Assembly (NCBI GenBank): GCA_943789335.1
Contig: CALSTS010000006.1
Location: 219,501 to 283,500, forward strand
DNA: 64,000 nt
Direction of reading: 5' to 3'
Origin: an uncultured Pseudomonadales bacterium
GTDB lineage: Bacteria; Pseudomonadota; Gammaproteobacteria; Pseudomonadales; Pseudohongiellaceae
The position numbers were made by a program, and so were the translations under genes. A model generated the notes under the pieces. The model made no database searches. It was not told the origin of the DNA and worked only from the letters and a program-made list of their open reading frames with translations. Shown here in pieces: positions 1 through 9,747 of the stretch (the first letter of the stretch is position 1; each line of letters begins with the position of its first letter).

Positions 1-1
1 A

Positions 2-1048
2 GCCTTGGTGTTTTCCTTCCTTTGTTCTATAACAGAAGCCGTATTTCTGAGTGTTTCCAAAGCTCACCTAACCTTGATGGAGCAGCAGGATCGTTCTGGC
101 GGGGCCATGATGCGAGAGCTGAAGGATGATATAAATAAGCCTCTGGCAGCCATTCTGACCTTGAATACGATTGCCCATACCATCGGGGCAGCTGGTGCTG
201 GTGCGCAAGCGGCCATTGTGTTTGGCAGCGCCTGGGTGGGCCTAGCGTCAGCCATTCTTACGCTATTGATACTGGTTTTTTCAGAGATAATCCCTAAAAC
301 GCTTGGCGCTGTGTATTGGCGCCAATTAGCAGGGGTGACCGCTCACGTACTGGTCATGCTCGTTTGGATACTTTATCCCTTTGTCTGGTTTTCTGAAAAA
401 ATTACCAGAGGCATTTCTAGCAATGATGACCCCGAAGGTTTTTCACGTGAAGAGTTTGCCGCAATGGCAGAACTGGGGGAACAAGAAGGTCAATTGCAGG
501 AACAGGAATCACGGATATTAAAGAATATATTTTTGTTAAATAAAACACCGGTTACCGCAGTTATGACGCCTAGGCCAGTGGTCTTCTCCCTGCCTGACTC
601 CATGAAGGTCACTGAATTTTTCAGCGCTTATGATGATACTCGTTTTTCAAGAATTCCTATCTATGAGAATAACCGTGAGCATCTTGAAGGCTTTGTGCTT
701 AAGAGCGACCTGTTGTTAGCTCAAACGCGAGGGAATTTTGACAATACGCTTAAACACTATCAGCGTGAACTTAAGGCGGTGGTAGATAGTAAGTCAGTTT
801 ATGACGCCTTTGAAATGTTTATAAAAAATCGCCTGCATATCATGTTAATCGTCGATGAATATGGAGGTATGCAAGGCATTATCACGCTTGAGGATATCCT
901 AGAAACACTACTTGGCTTCGAAATCATGGATGAAAAAGATAAGCAAGAGGACATGCAAGAACATGCCAGGCGTTTATGGCGTCGGCGAGCTGATAAGATG
1001 GGTTTAGATATCCCAGGTCATGACAAAGATCAAAAATCAGACTCTTAA
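2..1048 (+). CDS. CNNM/CorC-like membrane protein (DUF21 + CBS pair), 5' partial
   Basis: The reading frame is open to the window edge, so the true start lies upstream; the TTG at 5 is probably internal. The first ~130 residues are a hydrophobic DUF21 domain, with the helix-rich stretch 'NTIAHTIGAAGAGAQAA' typical of CNNM proteins. A CBS pair follows (~180-300), including 'MTPRP' and 'LIVDEYGGMQGIITLEDIL'. No C-terminal CorC_HlyC domain is present; the protein ends in a charged tail. By family knowledge it is an inner-membrane protein tied to Mg2+/divalent cation efflux or homeostasis. A different CNNM/CorC-like gene lies at the right edge of the window. The family call is secure; the substrate is not known. 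Confidence 0.88.
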   Translation, partial: ALVFSFLCSITEAVFLSVSKAHLTLMEQQDRSGGAMMRELKDDINKPLAAILTLNTIAHTIGAAGAGAQAAIVFGSAWVGLASAILTLLILVFSEIIPKTLGAVYWRQLAGVTAHVLVMLVWILYPFVWFSEKITRGISSNDDPEGFSREEFAAMAELGEQEGQLQEQESRILKNIFLLNKTPVTAVMTPRPVVFSLPDSMKVTEFFSAYDDTRFSRIPIYENNREHLEGFVLKSDLLLAQTRGNFDNTLKHYQRELKAVVDSKSVYDAFEMFIKNRLHIMLIVDEYGGMQGIITLEDILETLLGFEIMDEKDKQEDMQEHARRLWRRRADKMGLDIPGHDKDQKSDS

Positions 1049-1178
1049 TTCATAGCAATTAAGCTTTCTACACAGTCAGTGCCTTATACTCCAGTGCTGC
1101 AATAATATAATTTTAGGGCTGTTGTGAAACACTCTTACGATTATTAGTAATAAGAAAATTTCCGGTCAGGAAAAAAGT

Positions 1179-2624
1179 ATGGATTCATTAACTCGTCGTA
1201 CAATGTCACTAACAGTATTACTGTGCCTGTGTTTACCTTGTGCTTCGTTTGCACAAGAGCAATTGAGCGCTTTAGATGTTGAGCAGCCAGATGGCTGGGA
1301 TGCAGATCTTGTTATGGCGCAGCCCGTAGATATAAATCCTGATCCGTATATTCTGGAATTTGAATTAGAAGCTAAGATAACAGATATTGAGATTGAAGAA
1401 GGCTTCACAACACCAGTCTGGACCTATGGTGAGAGCTTGCCCGGTCCCTTAATTAAAGCCAAAGTTGGCGACAAGGTCATTGTGCATTTTAAAAATTCAT
1501 TGCCTGAGTCTACCAGTATTCATTGGCACGGATTAAGAGTGCCTAATGGTATGGACGGTGTACCAGGTGTCACTCAACCTCCTATTGAGCCAGGTTAAGA
1601 GTTTAGATATGAATTCACTGTTAATGATGCCGGCACGTATTGGTATCACCCGCATATTAATTCCACTAACCAGGTGGGTTGGGGTATGTATGGAGGGTTT
1701 GTGGTAGAAGACCCATCTGACCTGAAAGAGTTCGGCGATGATTTGGTGCTGTTGATCTCAGATATCAGCATTGATTTCGATGGCAGTTTTTTACCAGAAA
1801 ACAATGGTGGAGGATTCAGTCGATTGTTTGGCCGTGAGGGTAGGGTATTGCTGGTTAACGGTAAAGTTCTGCCGAGATTGAAAGTTCGAAAAGGCAAGCA
1901 GCAAAGGTGGCGAGTAATCAATGCAGCACGATCGCGCTATGTCAGAATGAGTTTACGGGATCACTATTTAACCCGAATAGGCGGGGATAATGGTCTTGCC
2001 GCTTATTCCGAGGTGGTTCCACGAATCATCATTACGCCGGGTGAAAGGTCGGATTTTGTATTTACGCCTTCAAACGATCCTGGAGTAGAAAGAATCATGC
2101 GCTGGGGAGCTGTAAATCGTGGCTTTGGGACAACTGACTTTCGTCCCCCGGTTAATATGTTAGTCATTGAAACAGTCGATGAAGCGCCTGTAATTCCCGC
2201 TGAAATCCCCTCTCAACTTAGAAGCATTGAGTCTGTCGATATCACTAATGCGGTTGAGCAGAGCCTTGAAATGACCATTGAGCTGGGTGGCGAAGATGAG
2301 GTGAGTATGGGTTTTAACGGCATACCTTATTGGAGTATGTCTCCTCTGGAAGCAAGAGTCGGTGAGACTCATGTTTGGACCTTAATTAATAATTCTGATT
2401 TTAATCATCCCTTTCATTTGCATGGTTATTTCTTTCAGGTCTTGGATCAAAGTAGGGTGCCGGAATGGAAAGATACGGTGGATGTTCCCGTTGGTACAGA
2501 GCTGAAAATTGCAATCAAGTTTGAAGACCGCCCGGGCATGTGGATGTACCATTGCCATATTCTTGATCATGCTGAAGTTGGCATGATGGGGCAGTTGTTA
2601 GTGCGAGATGCTGAAGGGCCTTAA
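1179..2624 (+). pseudogene. Multicopper oxidase interrupted by one in-frame stop
   Basis: One frame carries a complete multicopper oxidase apart from a TAA at 1596-1598 (codon 140), between 'PPIEPG' and 'EFRYEF'. All four copper-binding blocks remain: HWHG (residues 115-118), WYHPH just after the stop, HPFHLHG, and HCHILDHAEVGMM near the end. A signal peptide ends near 'SFAQ'. Relatives usually have an acidic or polar residue at the stop, so a GAA-to-TAA change is the simplest explanation. An intact protein would be ~481 residues, periplasmic, and oxidise metals or phenolics using O2. Downstream translation could restart at 1674, but that product would lack the first copper ligands. This may be a recent nonsense mutation or a sequencing error. 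Confidence 0.85.
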
Positions 2625-2655
2625 AAAAGCATCAGCAAGAACATTACAATAAACC

Positions 2656-3138
2656 TTAAAGGCTGTTGATTTGGCCTATGATGACTTCGCCACTCATACC
2701 ATTCATTCCATTTACTTCAAGCTCTTCAGATCGAATTTTCGCACGAACAGCCCGACGAGCCTCTCTGTTGGGCAATAAATAAATAGCCTCTATTCTAGAT
2801 GGTCTGGCAAACTGGTTCAAAACATGAACCTGATCGATATTAGCCCGGACCCTCGAATTTCTTGATGAAAACTGTACTTGTTCGGTGAATTTTAGAGCGG
2901 TTAAATTACGCTCCAAGATCACCAAGTATGACCTGGAAGGGGAAAAATTAACGATTAGAGAGCGGGAATCTATTACATTCCATCCGTTTATTTGCCGATA
3001 CAAAAAACTATCTACCTCCTCAAGGTTAGCAAAGGTATATTTGTCCTCTTCACTAGTTGCTGTCTCTCCAGTGGCTGCAAATGCGGAAAAAATAGAAAAA
3101 CTTAATAGACTGATTATCGTAAGGAGTGTTCTCTTCAT
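2656..3138 (-). CDS. Secreted DUF6491-like protein
   Basis: This 160-residue protein has a clear signal peptide ('LLSFSIFSAFA'). It resembles DUF6491 through the run 'INGWNVIDSRSLIVNF' followed by 'YLVILERNLTALKF'. In relatives the segment after 'YL' often carries a cysteine, which is replaced here. Function is unknown; the product should be periplasmic or lipoprotein-like, though no lipobox is seen. It converges with the broken multicopper oxidase, leaving ~31 bp between them. The domain assignment is from memory of the family pattern and is moderate. Confidence 0.6.
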   Translation of the reverse strand: MKRTLLTIISLLSFSIFSAFAATGETATSEEDKYTFANLEEVDSFLYRQINGWNVIDSRSLIVNFSPSRSYLVILERNLTALKFTEQVQFSSRNSRVRANIDQVHVLNQFARPSRIEAIYLLPNREARRAVRAKIRSEELEVNGMNGMSGEVIIGQINSL

Positions 3139-3236
3139 CTTGGCTCCCGGGTAGCTCTCTAGAATTTATGTAATTTTCATACAGAGTATAGACATGCGTT
3201 AATGAATCCAAGCTTAACATGCAGTGCACAAAAAGG

Positions 3237-3260
3237 GAGTAAATAAGAGAGTAAATAAGA
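3237..3260. repeat. Two tandem copies of a 12-bp unit
   Basis: The unit gagtaaataaga occurs twice back to back (3237-3248 and 3249-3260) in the gap between the DUF6491 gene and the TonB receptor. No function is apparent. The rest of 3139-3360 shows nothing beyond AT-rich spacer. Confidence 0.7.
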
Positions 3261-3364
3261 GACCGATACCGTTAAGGATAACTAAAGCGAGTTAAATTAC
3301 TTCAAAGGCCTAAAATTGCTTAATTTTTTTGTTCTATTATGAGTGGAAGAGGTAAATATAATCC

Positions 3365-3406
3365 AAAAAAAACCCTCACAGCGAAGCTGCGAGGGTTTTT
3401 GTTTTT
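3365..3406 (-). terminator. Rho-independent terminator of the TonB receptor
   Basis: A 14-bp stem (3369-3382 with 3386-3399, one mismatch, GAA loop) is followed on the minus strand by a run of eight U. It lies ~25 bp past the stop of the receptor at 3431. The plus strand also has a T-rich flank, so it may work in both directions. Confidence 0.85.
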
Positions 3407-3430
3407 TCTAAAACAACTAATTCGTAAAAA

Positions 3431-6016
3431 TTAGAAGTTCATTCTTGCGCGGACACCGTAGGTTCTAGGTGCGCCATAACCTATCCAACCTGCTCTCGCT
3501 GAAGCGATATAAACATCTTCAGTTAGGTTACGGATATAGAACTGAACATTCCAGTCATCTTTATCATAAGCCAACGTGAAATTGGTTATATTCCTCGGAT
3601 CATTGCGAAAGTAATCCGTCTGAATGATGTTTGAGTAACTCTCATCAGTATAAGAAAAGGCCAAACGTGGAGTCAGAGTTCCGCCAGCATATGGGATCTC
3701 ATAGTCTATACCGATATTATATGAGAGCTCAGGTGCTTGAACTTGCGGTTGACCCGCGAAGTTCTGGTAGAACGGATCGTAGTCGAAACAGTTACCATTT
3801 GGAATGGTAGCTCCTGTTGGATCAGCCGGATTCAAGACTCGAGCAGTTGATGGTGTATTTGGATTATTATCACCAAAGGTAGTAATTGAGCCAGTCCCAC
3901 ACTGAGGTAAGAAGTCAAATGCGCCACCTTGGTCATTTTCAGTCCAGCCTGGCAATGAGGCTGTATTCACGGTACGGGCACTTTCAACTTCTGAACTATT
4001 GTAAGCAGCAGAGAAATTAATACCTAGGTTGCCTAAAAAGATCTGACCAGAAACTTCAACACCCTCAATAGTAGCATCACCTATGTTGGTGTTAGTCGTA
4101 CCAGCACCAGTCGGGTCACCAGTTAAGAACGCAGTACCCTGAAGATCACTATAGTCCATGTAGTAGAAGTTGATATCTCCGGTAAAGGCTCCATCAAACA
4201 AGCTACCTTTCCAACCAAACTCGAAGTCATTGATATCTTCAGGTTGTACGCCATTACCCTGGTGAGTCGCCGCTTTATAACCTTTAGCATAGAAAGCGTA
4301 AAAATAGTCAGTGTCAGTCGGAGACCAGTTTAAGCCAATCTTATAGGTAGGCACTTTATTATCAGGATTATTAGTTGAGGTATCAATATCAGACCTAGCA
4401 GAGACAACTATGTGACAGCCCCAAGCTGGACCTGTACCAGTAACTCCTGGAGTCCCAAAAGCCGTTTGAGGAGCTATAAGTTCTCCACCTGTTATTCCGA
4501 ATCTTTGGCACTCTTCAAAACTAGCGGTTGGAGGAGTGTTTACACCTAACAGGCCACGACGAATAACAGTTGTATTACGCCCACTATCATCGAAGTTCAT
4601 TCGAGCACCAATAGCTAATTCAAGCTCATCGGTAAGGTCATAGTCAAACTGTCCGAAAACAGCTTGGCTTTCTACTTCAGCTGGCGTCAAGACATGAATA
4701 TAAGAAGTTGGCACTGCAAGATCTCCACAGGTGACATGCGTACCATCTGCCTGCCATCCGCACTGCTCATTAGGAGAAGCCGGGGCACCAGTCATAACAG
4801 GCGTATACCTTTCCTGACTGAATGCACCAACAATCCAGCGGCTCCTTCCACCTTCTGCAGACGTAAGCGTTATTTCATTTGTCACAGAACGGTTATCAGG
4901 TCCTAACTGGAATGTGTCAGGAATAATAGGTACTCGAGTACTATGGGTTCCATTACCTCCACCGCCTCCAGTCCCTTGTACAAAAAGTTTGTTATAGCCA
5001 GTATTAGTATTAACTGTCATGCCATTGGGCAATTCCCAGTCCAAGAACATTGACCACTGTTGATTTTCCTGTAAGTCCTTACCTTGAAAACCCTGATAGA
5101 CCTGATAAGGGTTAGCAGGACCTGGAGTATACTCTCTCCATCGAGAATAAGTGACGACTGGAGTTGGTGCTCCAGTAACAGGGTCAACTACGAAACCTTC
5201 CGTAGGCTTATAATGAGGCACACGTACATCACCATTATGGTTTACAGCATTCTCCATCACTTTAAACGTAGCTGAGAAGGTGTCGGAGGGTTCCCACAGC
5301 AAGCTTAAACGCACTGAACGGTTGTCCGTTTGCCCTGGTCCCCATGCTTGTTGATTATTAGCCAGTAACTGGCCGCCAAGGTTTTGGTAGTAGCTTTCGC
5401 GTTGTTCAGTGAGAACAGCTATACGAGCTGCCCAGGTATCACTAATGGGTAAATTAATGGCAGCTTCCACACTATTATGTTGATAGTTACCGAAAGTTCC
5501 ATCAACGTAGCCATGGACACCATCAAAGTCAGGATTGGCTGAATTAATTAGAATCGCGCCTCCAGCTGCAGATTGTCCAATGAAAGTACCCTGTGGTCCA
5601 CGCAGAACCTCAATAGTACCAACGTCGAAGAAAGCACCGTTTAGCCCCATTGGCTCACCGTGTACTAAGCCATCGTTTACAATTTGTACACCCATTTGCA
5701 CGTCTGGGGAGAAAACACTTGTTCCAACACCCCTGATATTTACATCACTACCATTACCGTTATCCTGAATCTGGATACCAGGCATGGCATTTTGGAGGTC
5801 CCGAACCTCTCTAATTCCGTTTTCCCGTAGCTGTTCACCACTGAAAACTTCCATGGAAATGGAAGTCGTTTGTTCAGTAGCGTCGCGGCGTTCAGCCGTT
5901 ACCACTACTTCTTCAATTTGCCTTTGTGCAAAAGCACTGGTCGACCCGACTAAAGCCACAGCAACAGCCGCAGCTATAGATGCAGAGAGAGCCTTTCTCT
6001 TGAGTGGAAACTTCAT
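3431..6016 (-). CDS. TonB-dependent outer membrane receptor
   Basis: This 861-residue protein has a signal peptide (to 'SAFAQ') and a TonB-box-like start 'IEEVVVTAERR'. A plug domain follows, with 'EVLRGPQGTFIGQSAAGGA' (the plug core) and 'VNIRGVG'. The remainder is a long beta-barrel ending in a C-terminal aromatic strand ('VRARMNF'). Such receptors import siderophores, vitamins, glycans or other large ligands using TonB energy. No substrate is indicated: the neighbours upstream are a SnoaL-type lipoprotein and a Tsx channel, with no binding protein or ABC transporter. It stands alone with its own terminator. Length and architecture are normal for the family. Confidence 0.93.
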   Translation of the reverse strand: MKFPLKRKALSASIAAAVAVALVGSTSAFAQRQIEEVVVTAERRDATEQTTSISMEVFSGEQLRENGIREVRDLQNAMPGIQIQDNGNGSDVNIRGVGTSVFSPDVQMGVQIVNDGLVHGEPMGLNGAFFDVGTIEVLRGPQGTFIGQSAAGGAILINSANPDFDGVHGYVDGTFGNYQHNSVEAAINLPISDTWAARIAVLTEQRESYYQNLGGQLLANNQQAWGPGQTDNRSVRLSLLWEPSDTFSATFKVMENAVNHNGDVRVPHYKPTEGFVVDPVTGAPTPVVTYSRWREYTPGPANPYQVYQGFQGKDLQENQQWSMFLDWELPNGMTVNTNTGYNKLFVQGTGGGGGNGTHSTRVPIIPDTFQLGPDNRSVTNEITLTSAEGGRSRWIVGAFSQERYTPVMTGAPASPNEQCGWQADGTHVTCGDLAVPTSYIHVLTPAEVESQAVFGQFDYDLTDELELAIGARMNFDDSGRNTTVIRRGLLGVNTPPTASFEECQRFGITGGELIAPQTAFGTPGVTGTGPAWGCHIVVSARSDIDTSTNNPDNKVPTYKIGLNWSPTDTDYFYAFYAKGYKAATHQGNGVQPEDINDFEFGWKGSLFDGAFTGDINFYYMDYSDLQGTAFLTGDPTGAGTTNTNIGDATIEGVEVSGQIFLGNLGINFSAAYNSSEVESARTVNTASLPGWTENDQGGAFDFLPQCGTGSITTFGDNNPNTPSTARVLNPADPTGATIPNGNCFDYDPFYQNFAGQPQVQAPELSYNIGIDYEIPYAGGTLTPRLAFSYTDESYSNIIQTDYFRNDPRNITNFTLAYDKDDWNVQFYIRNLTEDVYIASARAGWIGYGAPRTYGVRARMNF

Positions 6017-6572
6017 AGTATTGCCCCTTTATAGTTTTATTATTGTAATAATTTTTTTTAGGCTTAAACCTACAAACTTCTTAGCTTTTAGCCCATTAGA
6101 ACTACTAGCAATGACTAAGTTACCTTGATCTAATCAGTTTTGCCAGAAAAAATGCACATTTTTTTCTTAATTCATTGATATAGACCTAATTAAGAAGCTT
6201 TAGAACTTCAATTGATCAAAGTTAAATTAATGTCTTTCGAGAAAATGATTCTGAATTTACTTTTTAAGGGCCGCCTGAAAATTAAAAAATAAAACAAAAA
6301 AAATAATAAAAACAATAAGTTAATTAATTTCAGTGCTTTCTGAATTTCCATGTGTAAGAAAATATTAAAGAAGGGACGCCATTACTGACTACGCTAATTA
6401 AAGCAAGTGGTAAGCTGGATATATAAAAGTGGCGAGATAAAATAAAGCTATAAAAAGCATAAAAAGATATAAAAAGATATAAAAAGACATAAGAAGATAT
6501 AAAAAATGCTCAAAAAAAAGGGATCACATTGTGACCCCTTTCTTACTATCGACAAATATACTTGTGTAAAGC
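6017..6572. other. 556-bp intergenic region with A-rich tandem repeats
   Basis: The right part holds about six imperfect copies of a 10-bp unit resembling aaaaagatat (6451-6510), directly before the terminator of the next gene. The left part (6017-6450) is AT-rich and must contain the promoter and leader of the TonB receptor; I see no clear Fur box or other operator. No convincing small gene is visible. Confidence 0.55.
6512..6541 (-). terminator. Rho-independent terminator of the SnoaL-type lipoprotein gene
   Basis: The stem is 6517-6527 with 6531-6541 (11 bp, one mismatch, 3-nt loop). On the minus strand it is followed by eight U from the A-run at 6512-6519. It lies ~30 bp past the stop at 6573. 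Confidence 0.85.
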
Positions 6573-7622
6573 TTATTGATCACTCCATGAAACAAAACCA
6601 GCTGGAGGCTCAACACTCGGTGGTACATTGTTATCGCGAGTCGCGCTGTCCCAATGCTCCTGGACCAAGCCATTTTCTACACGATACATATCAAACCAGT
6701 TCCATTTATAGACTTCATTGTCTCTGGCAGGGTCTTCTGAATAGCGTGTAAAGATATACAGAGTGATATCGCCATGAGTGAGAGTCAATTCAGGTTCGTT
6801 TAGCCATTCGTCTTGAATCGGCTGTGGGTTAGCAAAACGACTGAAGAATTCAAGAAAGCCAGCGCGACCATTAGGGACATTAGGATTATGTTGAATATAA
6901 TCTTCGGCCATAACTTCCATTGCGATATCAAGATTTTGATATTGAAGAATATCTTTCTGTTCTCTTTTAACGATATCCTCACCAATCTGTTCCATAGCCG
7001 TGTTAGACGGTGCAACTGGACGTGGTCCAATACCAGGAGCAACCGCCATTACTGGTGCGCCAGGAGGAGGTGTAGCACGGAATACGCTATCCCAATGTTC
7101 ATCAACCCGACCATCTACCATGCGTAGTACGTCGAAAAAACTATAATCATAAGATTCGCCGGTAGTAGGGTCTTCGCCTTGTCTTTCCCAGACAAATACG
7201 ACGTAGTCACCTTTGGCAAATTTGACGTCGGTAGCTGGAAACTCTTCAGGAATAGGGCCTGGTTGAGCAAAACGGCTAAAGAACTCTACAAAACCATCAC
7301 GTCCGGTAGGCACATCAGGGTTATGCTGAATGTATCTTTCGGTCATGTATTCTTCAACTTGATCAAGACGTCCACCCATCAATACAGTACGCCACCATTC
7401 TTCAGCTCGCGCTAAGTTGGCTTGTTCTGCCGCGGTCATAACGCCATGTTCTTCAACTGCCATATCTGTTGCCATATCCATAGCCATATCAGCGGCTTCT
7501 TCCATGGCCATTTCTGAGCTTGCTTGTGCAGGCATGCTAGCCTCTTCCTGAGAGCATCCCACTACAGTTAGGGTAGCAAGAAAGAAGATCACACCTCGCA
7601 AGAGGGTCTTGTAATTTGTCAT
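6573..7622 (-). CDS. Lipoprotein with two SnoaL/NTF2-like domains
   Basis: The 349-residue precursor has a lipobox 'LTVVGC', so it is probably anchored in a membrane facing the periplasm. An acidic, methionine-rich linker follows ('AMEEAADMAMDMATDMAVEE'). Two NTF2-fold repeats follow: 'YIQHNPDVPTGRDGFVEFF' near residue 95 and 'YIQHNPNVPNGRAGFLEFF' near residue 240. Single-domain relatives are annotated as predicted SnoaL-like polyketide cyclase or ester cyclase proteins, but catalytic function is unproven. The internal duplication suggests a built-in dimer, since NTF2-like proteins normally pair. It is monocistronic with its own terminator. Confidence 0.8.
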   Translation of the reverse strand: MTNYKTLLRGVIFFLATLTVVGCSQEEASMPAQASSEMAMEEAADMAMDMATDMAVEEHGVMTAAEQANLARAEEWWRTVLMGGRLDQVEEYMTERYIQHNPDVPTGRDGFVEFFSRFAQPGPIPEEFPATDVKFAKGDYVVFVWERQGEDPTTGESYDYSFFDVLRMVDGRVDEHWDSVFRATPPPGAPVMAVAPGIGPRPVAPSNTAMEQIGEDIVKREQKDILQYQNLDIAMEVMAEDYIQHNPNVPNGRAGFLEFFSRFANPQPIQDEWLNEPELTLTHGDITLYIFTRYSEDPARDNEVYKWNWFDMYRVENGLVQEHWDSATRDNNVPPSVEPPAGFVSWSDQ

Positions 7623-7879
7623 GAAAATTCTCCTTTACGGAATATTATTAGCGGGTTAAAAAAAAGAGGGACAAGTATACGCCAGTTGCGCAAGAGAACA
7701 AGGGCTTTATAGGGCTATAACAGGGGCAAAGCTGTCTAAGTTAGTGCTCTTTTGATCTACTTCATTGTTTTATTATGGGTTATCATTATCGGTTCTATTG
7801 TAAATTGCAGTCTCTCATTAAGTTAAATAAGAATCTTAATAAACTATAAAAACTAACTATATATACCTAAGGAAAAATA

Positions 7880-8626
7880 ATGAAAACTAAAATAGCAGCA
7901 GCAGTTCTATCAAAGAAAGTTTTACAGTGGCTACTTTGTGTTTCTATCTATTTTTTGCCATTGCCTGTTAACGCGCAGGGAAGTGATTCAGTCGAATTCG
8001 TTCACTCTAATGCCTACGATAAACGAGCAAATCAAGGGCAAACTATTTTAACCTATGTGCACAGTCAGACATGGAGCTTTGGTGATAATTTTTATTTTTT
8101 AGATATGGCTAACCTTGGTAATTTTGAAAACGCTGGTAACACCTATTTTGAGTGGGGACCGAGACTTAGCCCAGGTAAAATATTTGGCGACGGTCCAATA
8201 AGTGCAGGATTAATCAGAGATATTTATTTGATCGGTGAATTAGATTATGTAAAAAATAAAGCAGTAGAAAAAGCGGTATTTTTGGGTGGTTTGAGTGTTG
8301 ATTTGGCTCTCCCTGGATTTAGATTTTTTAAAGTGGATTTGTTTAACAGAAATGATCCAACCCTAACTGGCCATACCCAGCAACTAACCTTGGCTTGGAA
8401 CCTGCCTTTTACTTTTTGGAATAATAACTTTGCATTTCAAGGTTTTTTTGATTACACGGGTAGTGAGGCTACCAGCGCCAGTAATTACCAGGGCCAGCCT
8501 CAGCTTTTATGGGAAATGAATGATCGCGTGTTTTTAGGTCTGGAATATCTTTATTGGCACAATAAAACAGGACGAGCAGGGTTTAACGAATCCGCACTGC
8601 AAGGCGTATTCAAAGTTATTTTTTAA
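7880..8626 (+). CDS. Tsx/OmpK-type nucleoside-specific outer membrane channel
   Basis: This 248-residue protein has a signal peptide ending near 'PVNAQG'. The mature part is an alternating aromatic beta-barrel with 'QTILTYVHSQTWSFGDNFYFLD' features of the Channel_Tsx family, and ends on the aromatic strand 'LQGVFKVIF'. Family members form small 12-stranded barrels that pass nucleosides and similar solutes. No nucleoside salvage gene is adjacent. The start has a near-canonical ribosome site (aagga, 7868-7872). Confidence 0.82.
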   Translation: MKTKIAAAVLSKKVLQWLLCVSIYFLPLPVNAQGSDSVEFVHSNAYDKRANQGQTILTYVHSQTWSFGDNFYFLDMANLGNFENAGNTYFEWGPRLSPGKIFGDGPISAGLIRDIYLIGELDYVKNKAVEKAVFLGGLSVDLALPGFRFFKVDLFNRNDPTLTGHTQQLTLAWNLPFTFWNNNFAFQGFFDYTGSEATSASNYQGQPQLLWEMNDRVFLGLEYLYWHNKTGRAGFNESALQGVFKVIF

Positions 8627-8631
8627 TTGCT

Positions 8632-8665
8632 GCATTCTGGCACCTATATCTAGGTGCCAGAATGC
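8632..8665. terminator. Strong hairpin between convergent genes
   Basis: A perfect 15-bp inverted repeat (8632-8646 with 8651-8665, 4-nt loop) fills the gap between the Tsx gene and the convergent FAH hydrolase gene. It lacks a long U-tract on either side, but its position and strength suggest a shared bidirectional terminator or mRNA-stabilising end. Confidence 0.7.
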
Positions 8666-8666
8666 T

Positions 8667-9542
8667 TTATCCAATATTAGTTTCTAATAATTGCGTTTCG
8701 GCTATTACAGTGTTGATTAAAGAGCCGATTTGCCCAATTGTTACTTCAACCGTATCACCCGGTTTCATCCACAAACTAGGAGTTCTAGCAGCGCCTACAC
8801 CACCTGGCGTACCTGTGACAATGACATCGCCGGCTTGTAAAGGGGTGAAAGAGGAAATGTAGTTAATGAGATAAGGAATGGGAAATATTAAGTCAGAAAT
8901 TGGCTGGTCTTGAACTTTTTCATTATTCAGTATTGTTGTGACATGCTGGTCTTGCAAGTTACTGATTTCATCTGGTGTAACTAAATAGGGGCCAAAGCCG
9001 CCGGTGGCAGGAAAATTTTTACCCGGCGTATATTGGCTGGCATGTCTTTGCCAGTCACGCACAGAGGCATCATTAAAACAGCTGTAGCCAGCAATATAAT
9101 CAAAGGCATCTTGCTCAGGTATGGCGCGCCCACTTTTGCTAATGACTAAGGCCAATTCGCCTTCATAATCAAGTTTGCTAGAAGCTAAGGGCTGTATTAT
9201 CGGATCACCCTGAGCGACCAGGGTCTCATTGAAGCGAGTAAAAATGACTGGGTAGGTTGAACCTTTACCCAGACCAGTTTCCTCACGATGTGATTTATAA
9301 TTTAAACCCACGCATATTATTTTCCCAGGGTTTGGAATAAGTGGAAGAAAGCTTATTTGATCAAGACTATAGCTCGCCCCTTCAGTGAGTTGCGCTATAT
9401 TATTGTCAGTCAAGGCAGCTTTTATATTAGTTAACTCATTGTTTTCTAATAATAATTCAATGACTTTATCAGTCCCTCCGGCATCGTCTAGTCTACCCAT
9501 AGTGGGCTGTCCATCAGGTCTTAAAAAGCTTAAATATTTCAA
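8667..9542 (-). CDS. Fumarylacetoacetate hydrolase (FAH) family protein
   Basis: The 291-residue protein has the FAH fold core: 'ICVGLNYKSHREETG', 'LDYEGELALVISK', 'GYSCFNDASVRDWQ', 'PGKNFPATGGFGP', and 'GTPGGVGAARTPSLWMKPGD'. The acidic metal ligands (E in 'DYEGELA', D in 'CFNDAS') are present. Relatives act as acylpyruvases, 2-hydroxyhepta-2,4-diene-1,7-dioate isomerases or hydratases in aromatic catabolism. There is no aromatic pathway nearby, so the substrate cannot be named. It is probably cytoplasmic and single-gene. Confidence 0.88.
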   Translation of the reverse strand: MKYLSFLRPDGQPTMGRLDDAGGTDKVIELLLENNELTNIKAALTDNNIAQLTEGASYSLDQISFLPLIPNPGKIICVGLNYKSHREETGLGKGSTYPVIFTRFNETLVAQGDPIIQPLASSKLDYEGELALVISKSGRAIPEQDAFDYIAGYSCFNDASVRDWQRHASQYTPGKNFPATGGFGPYLVTPDEISNLQDQHVTTILNNEKVQDQPISDLIFPIPYLINYISSFTPLQAGDVIVTGTPGGVGAARTPSLWMKPGDTVEVTIGQIGSLINTVIAETQLLETNIG

Positions 9543-9747
9543 AGTCAGTCTTCCTTTTTAAATTAAGTGTTTTATTTTAGTTATAAAAATTGATGCTATT
9601 CCGCACGGGCATAGCCTGTCAATGCGAGTTGTTCTCAATGATTTTTTTCAGTTTTGATGATTTGAATCATAATAAACCTTGATTACTGAAGCTATGATGA
9701 AGGTATTATAAAATACAGTCTTAATGATTAATTTAATCGGAGGAATT

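Noticed and set aside
3431..6016. Several plus-strand open frames over the TonB receptor
   Set aside because: They are shadows of a full-length receptor, lack ribosome sites and look like no known protein.
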